Assembly: GCA_964565895.1 (NCBI GenBank)
Contig: CAZMGT010000018.1
Location: 1-57,715, forward strand
DNA length: 57,715 nt
Direction: 5' to 3'
From: CAZMGT01 sp964565895
GTDB taxonomy: Bacteria; Armatimonadota; Zipacnadia; UBA1398; CAZMGT01
The notes below the pieces were generated by a model. That model searched no databases and was not told the origin of the DNA. It saw nothing but the letters and a program-made list of their open reading frames with translations. How positions within the stretch are numbered: position 1 is the first letter of the stretch; every line of letters starts with the position of its first letter. The position numbers and the translations under genes are program-made. Positions 7,707 through 16,692 of this stretch are shown here, in pieces.

Positions 7707-9146
7707 ATGGCCATTCGCTTTTATTGCCCGCATTGCGACCGCGAGCTCGCCGCCGCTGATGAGCAAGCCGGTCAGCGGACCCACTGCCCCCATTGCGCGC
7801 GAGCGATCGTCGTCCCGGCGATCGACCTAGCCACGTTGCGCACGCCGCCGCTCGAGCCCTACATCGACGCCACCCTGCCCGAGCAAGCGTCGGCCGAAGA
7901 GGAGGGCGAGCTTCCCACGCGGGCGCGCCTTGTCCGCATGGCCCGGGCCGTGGCTGCCGTCGTTGGCCTGGCGGCGGTGTTCTGCGCGCTGGGCTGGGTT
8001 GTTGCGCTGCGCAGCTACCTGGAGAGCAAAGAGCAGTATATCCAGGCGCGAGTCGCCGAGCAGCTTGGTGCGTATCAAGCCGCCGTCGAGGGCTGGGAGA
8101 CGCTGCTTTCCGCCTATCCCAAAAGCCCTTTTTGCGACATTGCGCGCGAGCATCTCCCCGGCTGCTACCTCGCCTGGGCGGAGCAGTTGCAGCGGCGCGG
8201 GGCGTTCGCCGATGCCGCCCAAGTCTGCCAAAGCGTCGCCCAGCGCTTCCCCAACACCTCGCAGGCGCGGCGCGCGGAGCAGATGGTGGACGAGCTAAAG
8301 CGGCGCGCCGTGGAGCGCTGGGCGGAGCGCGGGCAATACCTCCCCGCGGCCGACGCCCTGCTCGAGCTGCTCGACACCTCTCCCGAACAGGCGCAACGGA
8401 TCGCTCCGCAGCTTGCCGCGCGTGTGCTCCTTGGCGCGGCGGAGGAGCTCGCCCAGCAGCGCCAGGCGGCCGAGGCCGTGGAGCTGCTCCGCGAGCTGCT
8501 CCAGCGCTACCCGCGCACGCCTTCGGCGGGCCGCGCGCGTGAGGTGATGCCGGCGAGGCTTTTGCAGTGGGCCAACGCTCTGCGCGACGAGGGGCACGTG
8601 CAGCTTGCCGAGCGGCACTATCGGGCGATTATCGCCAACTATCCCCAGCGGCCGGAGGCCGAGCGTGCGGCGCGGGCGCTGTGGAACATGCTCCGGCGGC
8701 GGGTGGCCGTCGTAGTAGAGGTGGTCGCGCTGCCCAACCCCGAGCGCGCGCCGGATGTGCAGCGCGAGCTTTCGTTTATTATCAACAACACGCTTGTCCC
8801 CCAGGGCTATGAGCTGTCGTACTTAGACGGCTGGGACGATCCTCAAGCGCGGCGGTTTGTCACGTTTTTGCGGCTAACGTACTCCGAAGAGCCCGGGCCG
8901 CTTTATCGCGCGCGTGGGGCGCAGAAGGGGATTGGGCGCAGCGTGGTTATCCGCTGCGTGGTCAGCCTATTCGTGCGGCCCGATGTGCGCGAGCAAAAGC
9001 TTACCGAGAAGTGGACGAAGACAATCGTCGCGCGCACTTCGCCGAAGCTTGAGTTTGGCGTGCGCATTCCGCTGGAGCTGGCGCTGCGGCTCGATGCTTG
9101 GAACCACTTTGTGGAGCAGTTTAGCAAGATAAAGCTGGGCGTTTAG
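7707..9146 (+). CDS. Zinc-ribbon, single-TM, TPR-repeat protein
   Basis: Seen: 479 residues. The N-terminus has two CPHC knuckles (residues 7-11 and 27-30), giving a small zinc ribbon. A membrane helix follows at about residues 79-99, then about 200 residues of TPR-like helical pairs (for example AYQAAVEGWETLLSAYPKS and AERHYRAIIANYPQRP). The C-terminal 130 residues form a mixed region with REL, FIINNTLVPQGYEL and SVVIRCVVSLFVR. The start fits ATG with the usual purine-poor leader. I do not recognise the full protein. Known: the zinc-ribbon plus TM plus repeat layout is common in planctomycete-like genomes, with the ribbon in the cytoplasm and the repeats outside. It is co-directional with the glycosylation cassette and may belong to it. 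Confidence 0.7.
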   Translation: MAIRFYCPHCDRELAAADEQAGQRTHCPHCARAIVVPAIDLATLRTPPLEPYIDATLPEQASAEEEGELPTRARLVRMARAVAAVVGLAAVFCALGWVVALRSYLESKEQYIQARVAEQLGAYQAAVEGWETLLSAYPKSPFCDIAREHLPGCYLAWAEQLQRRGAFADAAQVCQSVAQRFPNTSQARRAEQMVDELKRRAVERWAERGQYLPAADALLELLDTSPEQAQRIAPQLAARVLLGAAEELAQQRQAAEAVELLRELLQRYPRTPSAGRAREVMPARLLQWANALRDEGHVQLAERHYRAIIANYPQRPEAERAARALWNMLRRRVAVVVEVVALPNPERAPDVQRELSFIINNTLVPQGYELSYLDGWDDPQARRFVTFLRLTYSEEPGPLYRARGAQKGIGRSVVIRCVVSLFVRPDVREQKLTEKWTKTIVARTSPKLEFGVRIPLELALRLDAWNHFVEQFSKIKLGV

Positions 9147-9181
9147 CCCAGGCGAAGCACCCGCTTAGCCCAACGCCGCGC

Positions 9182-10414
9182 TTAGGCGAGTAGCGCGTGA
9201 GCCCGAGCCAGCCTTTGCCGCACATCTAACCCATGCGGGCAGGCGCGCAGGCACGCATTGCATTCGCGGCAAAGCTCTGGAGCGTACCCCTTGGCCACGG
9301 CGCGATATAACGCGCGCGCTCTGTTGCGCTTTTTGTGTTCAGCGTAATAAACGAGGCAGCGCATTATCTCGGGGATGGGCAGCCGCGCGGGGCATGCCGT
9401 CGCGCACCTGCCGCAAAAGCGGCACACTTCGCGCGTGCGCGCGACAACGTGCTCGCGCAAAAGGGCTTCGTCCTGCGGGGTGAGCGTTTGGCCCACAGCG
9501 CCGAGGTTTTCCTCTAGGATGCGAAACGTGAGCACCTCGGAGAGCGCCGAGGCCACTGCGTCGTGGCTGAGCACCCACTTGAGCTTCGCCTGGGCGAGGG
9601 TCGTGTTGCCCGTTTGAAACTTGGCCAAGTTCTGGCGCGCCCCGCCGGCCATGGTCTTCATGGCGACCAGCCCGACGTCGTGCTGCTTTGCCAAGTCGAG
9701 AACCTTCTGCAGCCCGCTCTCCTCAAGCCAGTTGTCGTAAACCTTTCCCGCGGCAACGTCTTCCTTGGTCACGCGCGTTCCGGAAAACACGTTAAACGCA
9801 AGCAGCACGACGTCAAACCGCCCGCTTTCGATAATCGGGGGAAGGACGTTCGCCGGGTCGCGATGGCAGGAGACGCCGGCGAAGCGAATCTTGCCCTGCT
9901 GCTTGAGCTTTTCAAACGCCTCGAGTACCTCGTCGCGCAGGCACGGCGCGGCTGCCGTTACCCCGTGGATGCACCAGATGTCAATGTAGTCCGTTTGCAG
10001 GCGCTGGAGGGCCTGCTCGGCAGCGGTAATGATGCCCTGGGTAACATTGTCCTCCACCCGGCGCAAGGGGAACTTCGTCGAGATATGCACCTTGTCGCGG
10101 CGGCCCTTAACGACGCGGCCCACGAGGCGCTCGCCGTTGCCGTTGCCGTAGTTTACGGAGGTGTCCATGTAGTTAATCCCGCGGTCCAGCGCGGCGCTGA
10201 ACACAGCGGGCTCGGGGCTCGGGCTGCCCCCGATGCCCAGCTCGGAGACCATCAGCTCGGTGCGCCCCAGCCGGCGGTAGACCATTTCCCCGCGGCGGAT
10301 GATCTTCGGGCTCGCAGCCTCGGCCAGAGGCTCGCCCAGCGCGGCGAGCGCCGCCACGCTCAGGGTGCTCCCGAGAAACCGTCGCCGCGACATGCGCGCG
10401 CCGTTTTCGCTCAT
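9182..10414 (-). CDS. Tat-exported aldo/keto reductase with C-terminal 4Fe-4S domain
   Basis: Seen: 410 residues. A twin-arginine signal MSRRRFLGS begins at residue 8 with a hydrophobic run behind it. The AKR barrel (about 44-320) has the expected catalytic tetrad: Asp84 and Tyr89 in MDTSVNYG, Lys114 in STKF and His150 in CIHG. The C-terminus has two complete 4Fe-4S motifs, CRFCGRCATACP and CRECNACLRACP. Known: AKRs reduce sugar or aldehyde carbonyls with NAD(P)H; the fused ferredoxin type is a recognised subgroup of unknown partner. Export of a nicotinamide enzyme with Fe-S clusters is consistent with Tat, which moves folded proteins. It is transcribed divergently from the serine hydrolase. 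Inference: oxidation or reduction of sugars released by the neighbouring hydrolases. Confidence 0.88.
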   Translation of the reverse strand: MSENGARMSRRRFLGSTLSVAALAALGEPLAEAASPKIIRRGEMVYRRLGRTELMVSELGIGGSPSPEPAVFSAALDRGINYMDTSVNYGNGNGERLVGRVVKGRRDKVHISTKFPLRRVEDNVTQGIITAAEQALQRLQTDYIDIWCIHGVTAAAPCLRDEVLEAFEKLKQQGKIRFAGVSCHRDPANVLPPIIESGRFDVVLLAFNVFSGTRVTKEDVAAGKVYDNWLEESGLQKVLDLAKQHDVGLVAMKTMAGGARQNLAKFQTGNTTLAQAKLKWVLSHDAVASALSEVLTFRILEENLGAVGQTLTPQDEALLREHVVARTREVCRFCGRCATACPARLPIPEIMRCLVYYAEHKKRNRARALYRAVAKGYAPELCRECNACLRACPHGLDVRQRLARAHALLA

Positions 10415-10528
10415 GCTCCCTCTCCTCGCAACGCTTTTTGCGCTAAACTCGCGCGGTCAATTTCTGCAACTGCCCCCGCGCTCCTTCTGCAAAAGGAGCG
10501 AGCCGCGCGCGAGGTGAATTGTAGCCTT

Positions 10529-10543
10529 GGGCAACGGTTGCCC
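10529..10543. promoter_or_regulatory. Palindrome in a divergent promoter region
   Basis: GGGCAACGGTTGCCC is a perfect inverted repeat (7-bp arms, one central base) between the divergent aldo/keto reductase and serine hydrolase genes. Its AAC-G-GTT core resembles LacI/GalR-type operators. It could be an operator for one or both genes; no regulator gene of that type is in the window. Confidence 0.3.
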
Positions 10544-10611
10544 GCGTTTGGCTGTCCAAAGACAAAACAACTGCGGCTGGCGCAAAACCGTCTCTCGTCG
10601 GAGGTGCGGCC

Positions 10612-11736
10612 ATGAGCGGCGCAGCGGTCGGCTTGGCTGTGGGCTTGGGCATGGCCATGGCTTCGGTGGCTTTTCCCGCGCAGAGGGTGGTCTTCCCTGG
10701 AAAGCACTGGGCAAGGGCCACACCCCAGTCTCAAGGCGTGGACCCGGCAAAGCTAAACAAGGCCCTGGCGTTCTTGGCCGAGGCGCTGAAAGACAACGGG
10801 GGCATTGACGAAGCCCTTCTTGTGCGCAACGGCTATGTCATTTGGAGCGGCGAGCGCACTGACGTGCGGCATTCGGTCTGGTCGTGCACGAAAAGCTTTA
10901 CGAGCACCGTTCTCGGGCTGCTTATCGAGGACGGCAAGTGCACGCTGGACACGCCGGCGAAAAACTTCCTCCCCGAGCTTGCCGCGCAGTATCCAAACGT
11001 TACCCTGCGCCACTTTGCCACGATGACCTCGGGCTATGACGCCGTGGGCGGGCGCTACGGCGACGACCCCCTCGACGGCAGCAAAACGCCGTTTAAGCCC
11101 ACCACGCCTATGTTTCCCCCGGGAACAATGTATCGCTACTGGGACGACGCCATGCGCATGTTCGGCAAAGTGCTTACGCGCATTGCCGGCGAGCCGCTTG
11201 ACGCGCTGTTTAACCGGAGAGTCGCCGACCCTATCGGCATGGACCCACGCGCTTGGCGCTGGAAGACAATCGGCGAGGTAGACGGCATTCCGATCGTCGA
11301 CGCCGCGGGGGGAATGGAGATTACCGCGCGCGAGCTCGCGCGGTTTGGCCTGCTTTATTTAAACCGCGGCAATTGGGCGGGCAAGCAGCTCATCAGCGCG
11401 CAATGGGTCGCCCAGGCTACCGCGGTTCAAGTTCCCCCGAACATACCGTTCCAGCCCATCAGCCCCAGGCAGGAGCGTATCGACGGCCGCGGAGTTTATG
11501 GGTTTAACTGGTGGGTAAACGGTACAAAGCATGACGGCACGCGGAAATGGCCCGGCGCGCCTCCCGCGACATATGCCGCCTCCGGGTTTAACCAAAACAA
11601 GTGCTTCGTCGTCCCCGATTGGAATATTGTGTTTGTCCGCACGGGCACGAAGGGCTCGCCCAAATATCCCGAAAACCCAGACCAAGTGTGGGGGACCTTC
11701 TTGCGTATGCTCGGCGAGGCGCTCGTCGACATTTAG
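10612..11736 (+). CDS. Exported serine hydrolase, beta-lactamase (class C)-like
   Basis: Seen: 374 residues from the ATG at 10612, preceded by GGAGGTG with suitable spacing. A signal-like hydrophobic start spans residues 5-22. The nucleophile motif is SCTK (Ser91, Lys94). The usual YxN motif appears to be Y-W-D (Tyr176-Asp178 in MYRYWDDAM), an Asn-to-Asp change. The C-terminal part has AASGFNQNKCFVVPDWN, similar to the family's third motif area. Known: this fold includes class C beta-lactamases, D-aminopeptidases, esterases and 6-aminohexanoate-dimer hydrolases, so the substrate is not predictable. In this neighbourhood an esterase acting on a glycan side group is more likely than antibiotic resistance. 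Confidence 0.85.
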   Translation: MSGAAVGLAVGLGMAMASVAFPAQRVVFPGKHWARATPQSQGVDPAKLNKALAFLAEALKDNGGIDEALLVRNGYVIWSGERTDVRHSVWSCTKSFTSTVLGLLIEDGKCTLDTPAKNFLPELAAQYPNVTLRHFATMTSGYDAVGGRYGDDPLDGSKTPFKPTTPMFPPGTMYRYWDDAMRMFGKVLTRIAGEPLDALFNRRVADPIGMDPRAWRWKTIGEVDGIPIVDAAGGMEITARELARFGLLYLNRGNWAGKQLISAQWVAQATAVQVPPNIPFQPISPRQERIDGRGVYGFNWWVNGTKHDGTRKWPGAPPATYAASGFNQNKCFVVPDWNIVFVRTGTKGSPKYPENPDQVWGTFLRMLGEALVDI

Positions 11737-11811
11737 TGCCCACGCCTACTGCACGCTGTTGGGATGCACTTTGCGCGTTTCGCCTGCGCACAGTGCTAGG
11801 CCGCGTCGCTG

Positions 11812-14349
11812 CTACTGTGGTAAACTCGTTGGGCGAAAAGCGGGAACGTCTACCACAATATCCGCAGGCCCCTTGTATTGTGGGTTAAACGAAATCACGT
11901 CCCCATCTACTTCGACAGTCCAGTCGTCTATACGCCTAATCTTCGGTTCTCCCTCCGAAGCGCGATAGGGATACACTACGGTGAGGAAGTGAAACTCCCC
12001 TGCTGGCGCTTTATTGCTAATCCACAGATTATGTGCGGGCAATGGCCCAGGCTTGCGATATTCTCGGTAGTCCTCACCAGTGAATGGGTTAACCATTGCC
12101 TCAAGCCCGCGCCTGTCGTCTAGAATAAGCTGTTGCGGATACGCAATTTGTCGAAGTTTAACGCGCACGTTGCCCACCCCGTATGTTACTGTGAATGACG
12201 GTTCGTCGAAATCAAACGGCTTTTCAGGAAGAATGTGGTAAAGCCAGGTAAATGTCGCCGGTTTGCTCGCAGCAAGGTCGTCAAAGACAACAAAGTAGCG
12301 GTTTTTCACAAACAACACGTGCCGCACGAAGCGCCGCAGGTGGCCCACGGCGCGCTTACGGTAAATGTCGGACAAGGGCAAGCCCCAGCGGCCATATTTT
12401 CCGGGCTTGCGGGGATAGGCGGGGGTCGCGTCGCCGGCGAAATATACGTAGTCTTTCCCACGCTTAAACCCCACAATTCGCGAGTAATATGGGTATAGCG
12501 GTGGGCCGGAAGGCTGGGCTTGGCCCAGGCCATCTACAAGTATTGTGGTGTGGCTCATTGTGTGATAGGCATACGCGTCGCGGTTTACCGTGCTTCCCCC
12601 ACCGTGATTTACCTGCTCGCCATAAGCGTAGATTTGAAACGAGTTGTCGCTGTTAAACGAGTGGCTATATCCGCCCCGCGGGCGCGACTGGAAGATAATG
12701 CCCACCGCGCGGGAAAAGTCTTTTGCCGAAGAAGGTGGATGCGAGGCGGCCATTACCCACCCTGCGATCGGAAAGAGGCGCACGGTGTCGCGCTCGAGTT
12801 GTTCGCGCGGTTCTTTGTAGTAATAGGGCAGAACGTACTCGATCCACGGCCTGCTTTTGCTAAACAGCCGCCCGCCAGACTCGCGCCAGTTGCGCAGAAA
12901 CCGCCCCTCGCCGCACAAAAACGCAAGTTTGCGAAACGTGTTTATCCTGTTGCCACGATAATAGCCCTCGCTCGCTGAGCCGTTGCCCCAGGGGCTGTGC
13001 TTCAGCCCCACGGGTGTTATCCGGCAGAAAAAGTCGCCCACCGCGCGATAGTAGGGGTTTAGCCCAAGGTGCGCCTGCGGCAGAGCGGTATCGTAGTAAA
13101 TCGTGGCGTGCATAAGCCACTTTAACTTCGACGTCCCATAGCCTGGGCCTTCGTTCCACGCCTCGTCTGGCCCAAAGCCGTTGGTCACGCCGATGAGATA
13201 GTTAAGCATTAGCTCGAAGCACTGCTGGCCCACAGGGCTGTGCTCATATAGGGCAAGGCCTGCGGGCGCCGTGTCCATGCTCGACTCAAAGCCGTGGCTT
13301 GTGCACTCCGTGGAAAGCGAAGCGCCGGTTACCCGCCCTCGGCGCCGCCAGGCGAAGTTGTTGATGATGTGATCCGTGCGCCACTCTAGGGAGCGAACCA
13401 TTATTTGGCGCTGTTTTTCGCTTAACACGGGATAAAGCCAGTCGAAAAGCAGCGCGAGAAACTCGTTGTTTTGCGTAGAATCCTCCGCGCTTTCTCCGCC
13501 AGCCCCCTCCGGCGAAGACCGCCCGCCCTTGGGGTAGCTGGCAAACGTTACCGCGCGCTCTTTTACACCCGCATATTTCTCCTCGCCCGTCATTAGCCAG
13601 ACAAACGCCACGACCACTAGGTCGTGAGCGATCTTGATATACGGCACGGGCGCGCGCTCGCGATCGTTTTGCGGAAAGTCTCGCCACCAGCTCGAGCGCA
13701 ACGCAGCGTCGGCCACCCGCCGCATATATTCCAGCGCTGCGTGCGACGCCTCGTTCGTTTGCGCAAGCTTGCGAATTTCGGGCAGCGTCTCCTTGGTGAA
13801 CAAAATCCTCGGGTGCTCGTGAAGCTTAAGCTTCTCCGGGGCAAGCGCGCTGCGGTCCCAAACAATCGCGTCGTCGGCAATGGTAAACGAAAACGTTTTG
13901 CTCCACTTCTCTTGGTTCGTCCCCACGTCGTAGCCCACGCGCCAATACCATTTCTTTCTCCCACGAAGCGCAGGAATGGTATTGTAGAAGTTAAACTTCG
14001 TCCTCACGTTAACCGCGGGATCCTTAAACTCCGGCGTCGGGGCGATTTGAAACACAAAGGACCTATTGTCGCCCGAAAAACCCTCCGGCGAATAGCGCCA
14101 GCTAAACCTCGGAGGATTTAGGTGTACAACCTCCCCATCGCCGGGGCGAAAATTGACCCACCTGCTATACACCGCCCGCGGGTGCAGGGGGACAAGAGCC
14201 TCCTCGCCGATGCGTTCTGCGGCAAGCGCCGCGCGGCAACCGCCCATTGCACACCATCCGACGACGATTACCAAAAAACAAGCATGGCCGAAAGCCGGAC
14301 CCATCCTCGTCACTTGCGCTAACCATCCTGCGCTTTTGCGCGCTACCAC
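11812..14349 (-). CDS. Secreted heparinase II/III-like polysaccharide lyase
   Basis: Seen: 845 residues. A signal peptide (hydrophobic stretch CFLVIVVGWCAMGG around residues 24-37) is followed by an N-terminal beta domain with LNPPRFSWRYSPE and FVFQIAPTPEF (DUF4962-like), an alpha/alpha toroid region with repeated aromatic helices (about 180-480), and a C-terminal beta-sandwich containing MSHTTILVDG, the strand typical of Hepar_II_III domains. Known: these enzymes eliminate uronic acid linkages in heparin/heparan-type, alginate or related acidic polysaccharides in the periplasm or outside. The GTG start at 14349 overlaps the stop of the upstream HEAT gene by 7 bp, so both are in one unit; ATG at 14304 is an alternative. 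With three sulfatases nearby, a sulfated uronate-containing glycan is a reasonable target. Confidence 0.87.
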   Translation of the reverse strand: MVARKSAGWLAQVTRMGPAFGHACFLVIVVGWCAMGGCRAALAAERIGEEALVPLHPRAVYSRWVNFRPGDGEVVHLNPPRFSWRYSPEGFSGDNRSFVFQIAPTPEFKDPAVNVRTKFNFYNTIPALRGRKKWYWRVGYDVGTNQEKWSKTFSFTIADDAIVWDRSALAPEKLKLHEHPRILFTKETLPEIRKLAQTNEASHAALEYMRRVADAALRSSWWRDFPQNDRERAPVPYIKIAHDLVVVAFVWLMTGEEKYAGVKERAVTFASYPKGGRSSPEGAGGESAEDSTQNNEFLALLFDWLYPVLSEKQRQIMVRSLEWRTDHIINNFAWRRRGRVTGASLSTECTSHGFESSMDTAPAGLALYEHSPVGQQCFELMLNYLIGVTNGFGPDEAWNEGPGYGTSKLKWLMHATIYYDTALPQAHLGLNPYYRAVGDFFCRITPVGLKHSPWGNGSASEGYYRGNRINTFRKLAFLCGEGRFLRNWRESGGRLFSKSRPWIEYVLPYYYKEPREQLERDTVRLFPIAGWVMAASHPPSSAKDFSRAVGIIFQSRPRGGYSHSFNSDNSFQIYAYGEQVNHGGGSTVNRDAYAYHTMSHTTILVDGLGQAQPSGPPLYPYYSRIVGFKRGKDYVYFAGDATPAYPRKPGKYGRWGLPLSDIYRKRAVGHLRRFVRHVLFVKNRYFVVFDDLAASKPATFTWLYHILPEKPFDFDEPSFTVTYGVGNVRVKLRQIAYPQQLILDDRRGLEAMVNPFTGEDYREYRKPGPLPAHNLWISNKAPAGEFHFLTVVYPYRASEGEPKIRRIDDWTVEVDGDVISFNPQYKGPADIVVDVPAFRPTSLPQ

Positions 14350-16442
14350 GAGTTAACCTTGTGCTCTTTAAACTTCAAAGGTTTTCCGTCCGGGGTAGTC
14401 AGCCGCACGCAAAAACACCAGTATCCGCCTTGTTGCAGGACCTTTACCAAAATACTGTTCTTTCCCGCAACAAAACGGGCTTTTGCGATATCTTGGTCTA
14501 CTCTAATGCCGCGATCTACGTTTTTCGCGTGCACTTTCTCCCCGTTTACCCACACGACAATTCCATCGTCGCTACCGATTTTTAGGACGACATCCTGTGC
14601 CTTGTCTACGAAAATCTCCGCGTAGCCATATGCCACGACACTAGAATTGGGGACAAATAACTCACGAAGATCTACAATTCCCCGGACATCCACTGTTTTG
14701 TGCGGTTTCCAGGAAATCGTTCGGCCCTCGACTTCATAGGTTTTGGCAAGGTTAATCTCGCGCTCGGGGAAAAACTCGCGCACGAACGCGCTGCGGTTGG
14801 GGTTGGGCATTGGTCCGGCAAGCCACCAATTGGTGACGAATCCCTGGCGCTGGGCGAGGTCCACTTCGATTCCCAGGGCGTAAAGTTCGCGCGCCGCGCG
14901 GTTAGCAAGTGCGGGATCTACCTCTGGGGCGAGCGCCTTGTTTAACAAGGCAATCGCCCTATCTCTTTCGCCCCGCCGGGCCAGGGTAACGCCCACGGCA
15001 ACGCACGCGGCAAGCGCCTCTTTGCGAACTTGAGGATCGTTAATCAGAGGCTCGATCAGCGGCAGCGTTTTCGGCTCAGCGAGCTCGGCCAAGCCGTCGA
15101 GGACAGTGCGCCGCGTGTCCGCCGTTGGAGCAATAGCGAGCACGCGGCGATAGATGCTCGCTGCGTCAAGCCCGCGGCCGCGCTCGCAGTAGCGCCGGGC
15201 GATTTTCAAGCAGGCTTCGAGTGCCTCCTGGCGCAGCTCCTCCGGCCCATGCTCGGCGAGCTCGAGCAGGACCTCCTTTGCCTCTCCCGCGGCCAGCTCG
15301 CCTAGCGCAACGACTGCCGCCCGGCGGACGACGAGCTCCGGCGCCTGTAGCGCGGCAAGGAGCACCTGCGCCGCGCCGGGATCGTTGCGCGCGGCGATGA
15401 TCTCCAGCACCTGCGCGCGAACCTCCGGCGCGGCCTGAGTTCCGGCGGCGGCCAGCGCCTGGAGCGTGCCCTCGTCTTCGAGCGACAGAAGCAGCGACCG
15501 CGCGCAATCAGCGACAACGCGCCCTTGGCCAGCAAGCGCCGCGACCAGCTTGGGGACGGCCTGCGCGCCGGCCGTCTGGGCGATGCCGGCCAGCGCCGCG
15601 CAGCGTTGGCTTTGGGAAAGCTGCGCGCCAAGGAGCTTTTGGAAAATTTGCGCGGCGACATGCCTGTTGTGCGCGCGCAGCTGGGCCTCGGCGAGGCGCA
15701 GGAGCGCGTCAGTCGCCGCGCGGCGTACCTCGCGCTCGCGTGCGCGCAGGGCATTGCTCAGCACATGTTCCGCGCGCAGGTCGCCGATTCGGCCCAGGGT
15801 GTCGATCGCCGCGAGACGCGTGGGCAGATCGCTGGCTGCGGCCAACCGCGCGAGGGTGGGCACGGCAGCGCGGTCGCCGCGGCTGGCCAGGGCATAAATG
15901 ATCGCCCGCGCAAACGGGCCGCGGTGCGTGCGTAGGGCGGCGAGCAGCGCCCCTGTCGCCTCGTTGCCTGGGATGCGCTGGAGCGCTTGGCGCACATCCT
16001 CGCCGACCTCCTCGTCGTCGAGCAACTGGGCAAGCGCGGGCACGGCCTCGCCCCTGCCAATCAGCCCAAGGAGCTGAATGCACGTTACTCGGGCGAAGCG
16101 CGACTGCGCCGCGCGGAGCGCAGAGACAAGCTTTAGGGCGACGGCCTGGCGCTCCGCGTCGGCCCCGGGGGTGCTTGCCTGGCCCACGATGTTCTCCAAG
16201 GCGAGCTTTGCCGCGCGGGCCACGCCGCGGTCGCTTGAGTCGAGCAGCTCGCCTAAGCCGGGGACCGCCGCGGCGCCGTAGTTTTTCGCCTCTCCCCATG
16301 CTGTGCTGCGCACCTTTGGGTTGGCATCGGCGATGCGCTGGAGGAACTGTTGCACATCGGGGGGCGCTTGCTCGTCGCCCCAGGCGAGAGCGCAAGCAAG
16401 CAGGGCGAGAACAGCTATGACGACAAAAGCCTTCTCACGCAT
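14343..16442 (-). CDS. Secreted HEAT-repeat protein with C-terminal beta-sandwich (paralog 1)
   Basis: Seen: 699 residues from the ATG at 16442, chosen because GGAGGG lies 7 bp upstream (an in-frame GTG at 16457 is inside that site). A signal peptide (MREKAFVVIAVLALLACALA) precedes about 500 residues of HEAT/armadillo-type helical repeats such as AVPALAQLLDDEEVGEDV and VRRAAVVALGELAAGEA. The last 166 residues are a separate domain starting GFVTNWWLAGP, with KIGSDDGIVVWVNGEKVH and SILVKVLQQGGYWCFCV. This pattern is PA14/galactose-binding-like and recalls glycoside-hydrolase accessory domains. It is paralogous along its whole length to the protein at 18038-20146 and overlaps the lyase gene. Inference: extracytoplasmic scaffold or glycan-binding protein. 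Confidence 0.82.
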   Translation of the reverse strand: MREKAFVVIAVLALLACALAWGDEQAPPDVQQFLQRIADANPKVRSTAWGEAKNYGAAAVPGLGELLDSSDRGVARAAKLALENIVGQASTPGADAERQAVALKLVSALRAAQSRFARVTCIQLLGLIGRGEAVPALAQLLDDEEVGEDVRQALQRIPGNEATGALLAALRTHRGPFARAIIYALASRGDRAAVPTLARLAAASDLPTRLAAIDTLGRIGDLRAEHVLSNALRAREREVRRAATDALLRLAEAQLRAHNRHVAAQIFQKLLGAQLSQSQRCAALAGIAQTAGAQAVPKLVAALAGQGRVVADCARSLLLSLEDEGTLQALAAAGTQAAPEVRAQVLEIIAARNDPGAAQVLLAALQAPELVVRRAAVVALGELAAGEAKEVLLELAEHGPEELRQEALEACLKIARRYCERGRGLDAASIYRRVLAIAPTADTRRTVLDGLAELAEPKTLPLIEPLINDPQVRKEALAACVAVGVTLARRGERDRAIALLNKALAPEVDPALANRAARELYALGIEVDLAQRQGFVTNWWLAGPMPNPNRSAFVREFFPEREINLAKTYEVEGRTISWKPHKTVDVRGIVDLRELFVPNSSVVAYGYAEIFVDKAQDVVLKIGSDDGIVVWVNGEKVHAKNVDRGIRVDQDIAKARFVAGKNSILVKVLQQGGYWCFCVRLTTPDGKPLKFKEHKVNSW

Positions 16443-16612
16443 GCCTATTCCCTCCACGTCGGTCAGCGGAAACCGTCTGGCGAGCTTGCCATAGCTGGTT
16501 CGCGGGCGAAAAGGCGCGGAACCAAACTCGTTCTCTGGGCGATTTCCCTACGCTTCGGCCTAATCCTGCTTCGCGCGGAGAACAGAACGGCGGGCTTATG
16601 CGTCGCAAAGGG

Positions 16613-16642
16613 TTGATAGTTAGCCGCCCGTGGGTCTATCTT
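16613..16642 (+). promoter_or_regulatory. Candidate promoter of the Gfo/Idh-HEAT operon
   Basis: TTGATA (16613-16618) and TATCTT (16637-16642) are separated by 18 bp, about 50 bp upstream of the oxidoreductase start, within a 250-bp divergent intergenic region. The spacing and both hexamers fit a sigma70-type promoter; this is a pattern match only. Confidence 0.5.
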
Positions 16643-16692
16643 GGACATCTGACAGCGATCATCGTCACGTAGTTATCGGGAGGCGAAGGCAA

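Noticed and set aside
9563..10615. Plus-strand open frame of 350 codons opposite the aldo/keto reductase
   Set aside because: The minus strand has the complete AKR tetrad and Fe-S motifs; this frame is an antisense artefact.
10612..11736. Antibiotic-resistance beta-lactamase
   Set aside because: The SxxK fold is shared with many esterases and peptidases, the YxN motif is altered, and the neighbours are glycan-degradation genes.
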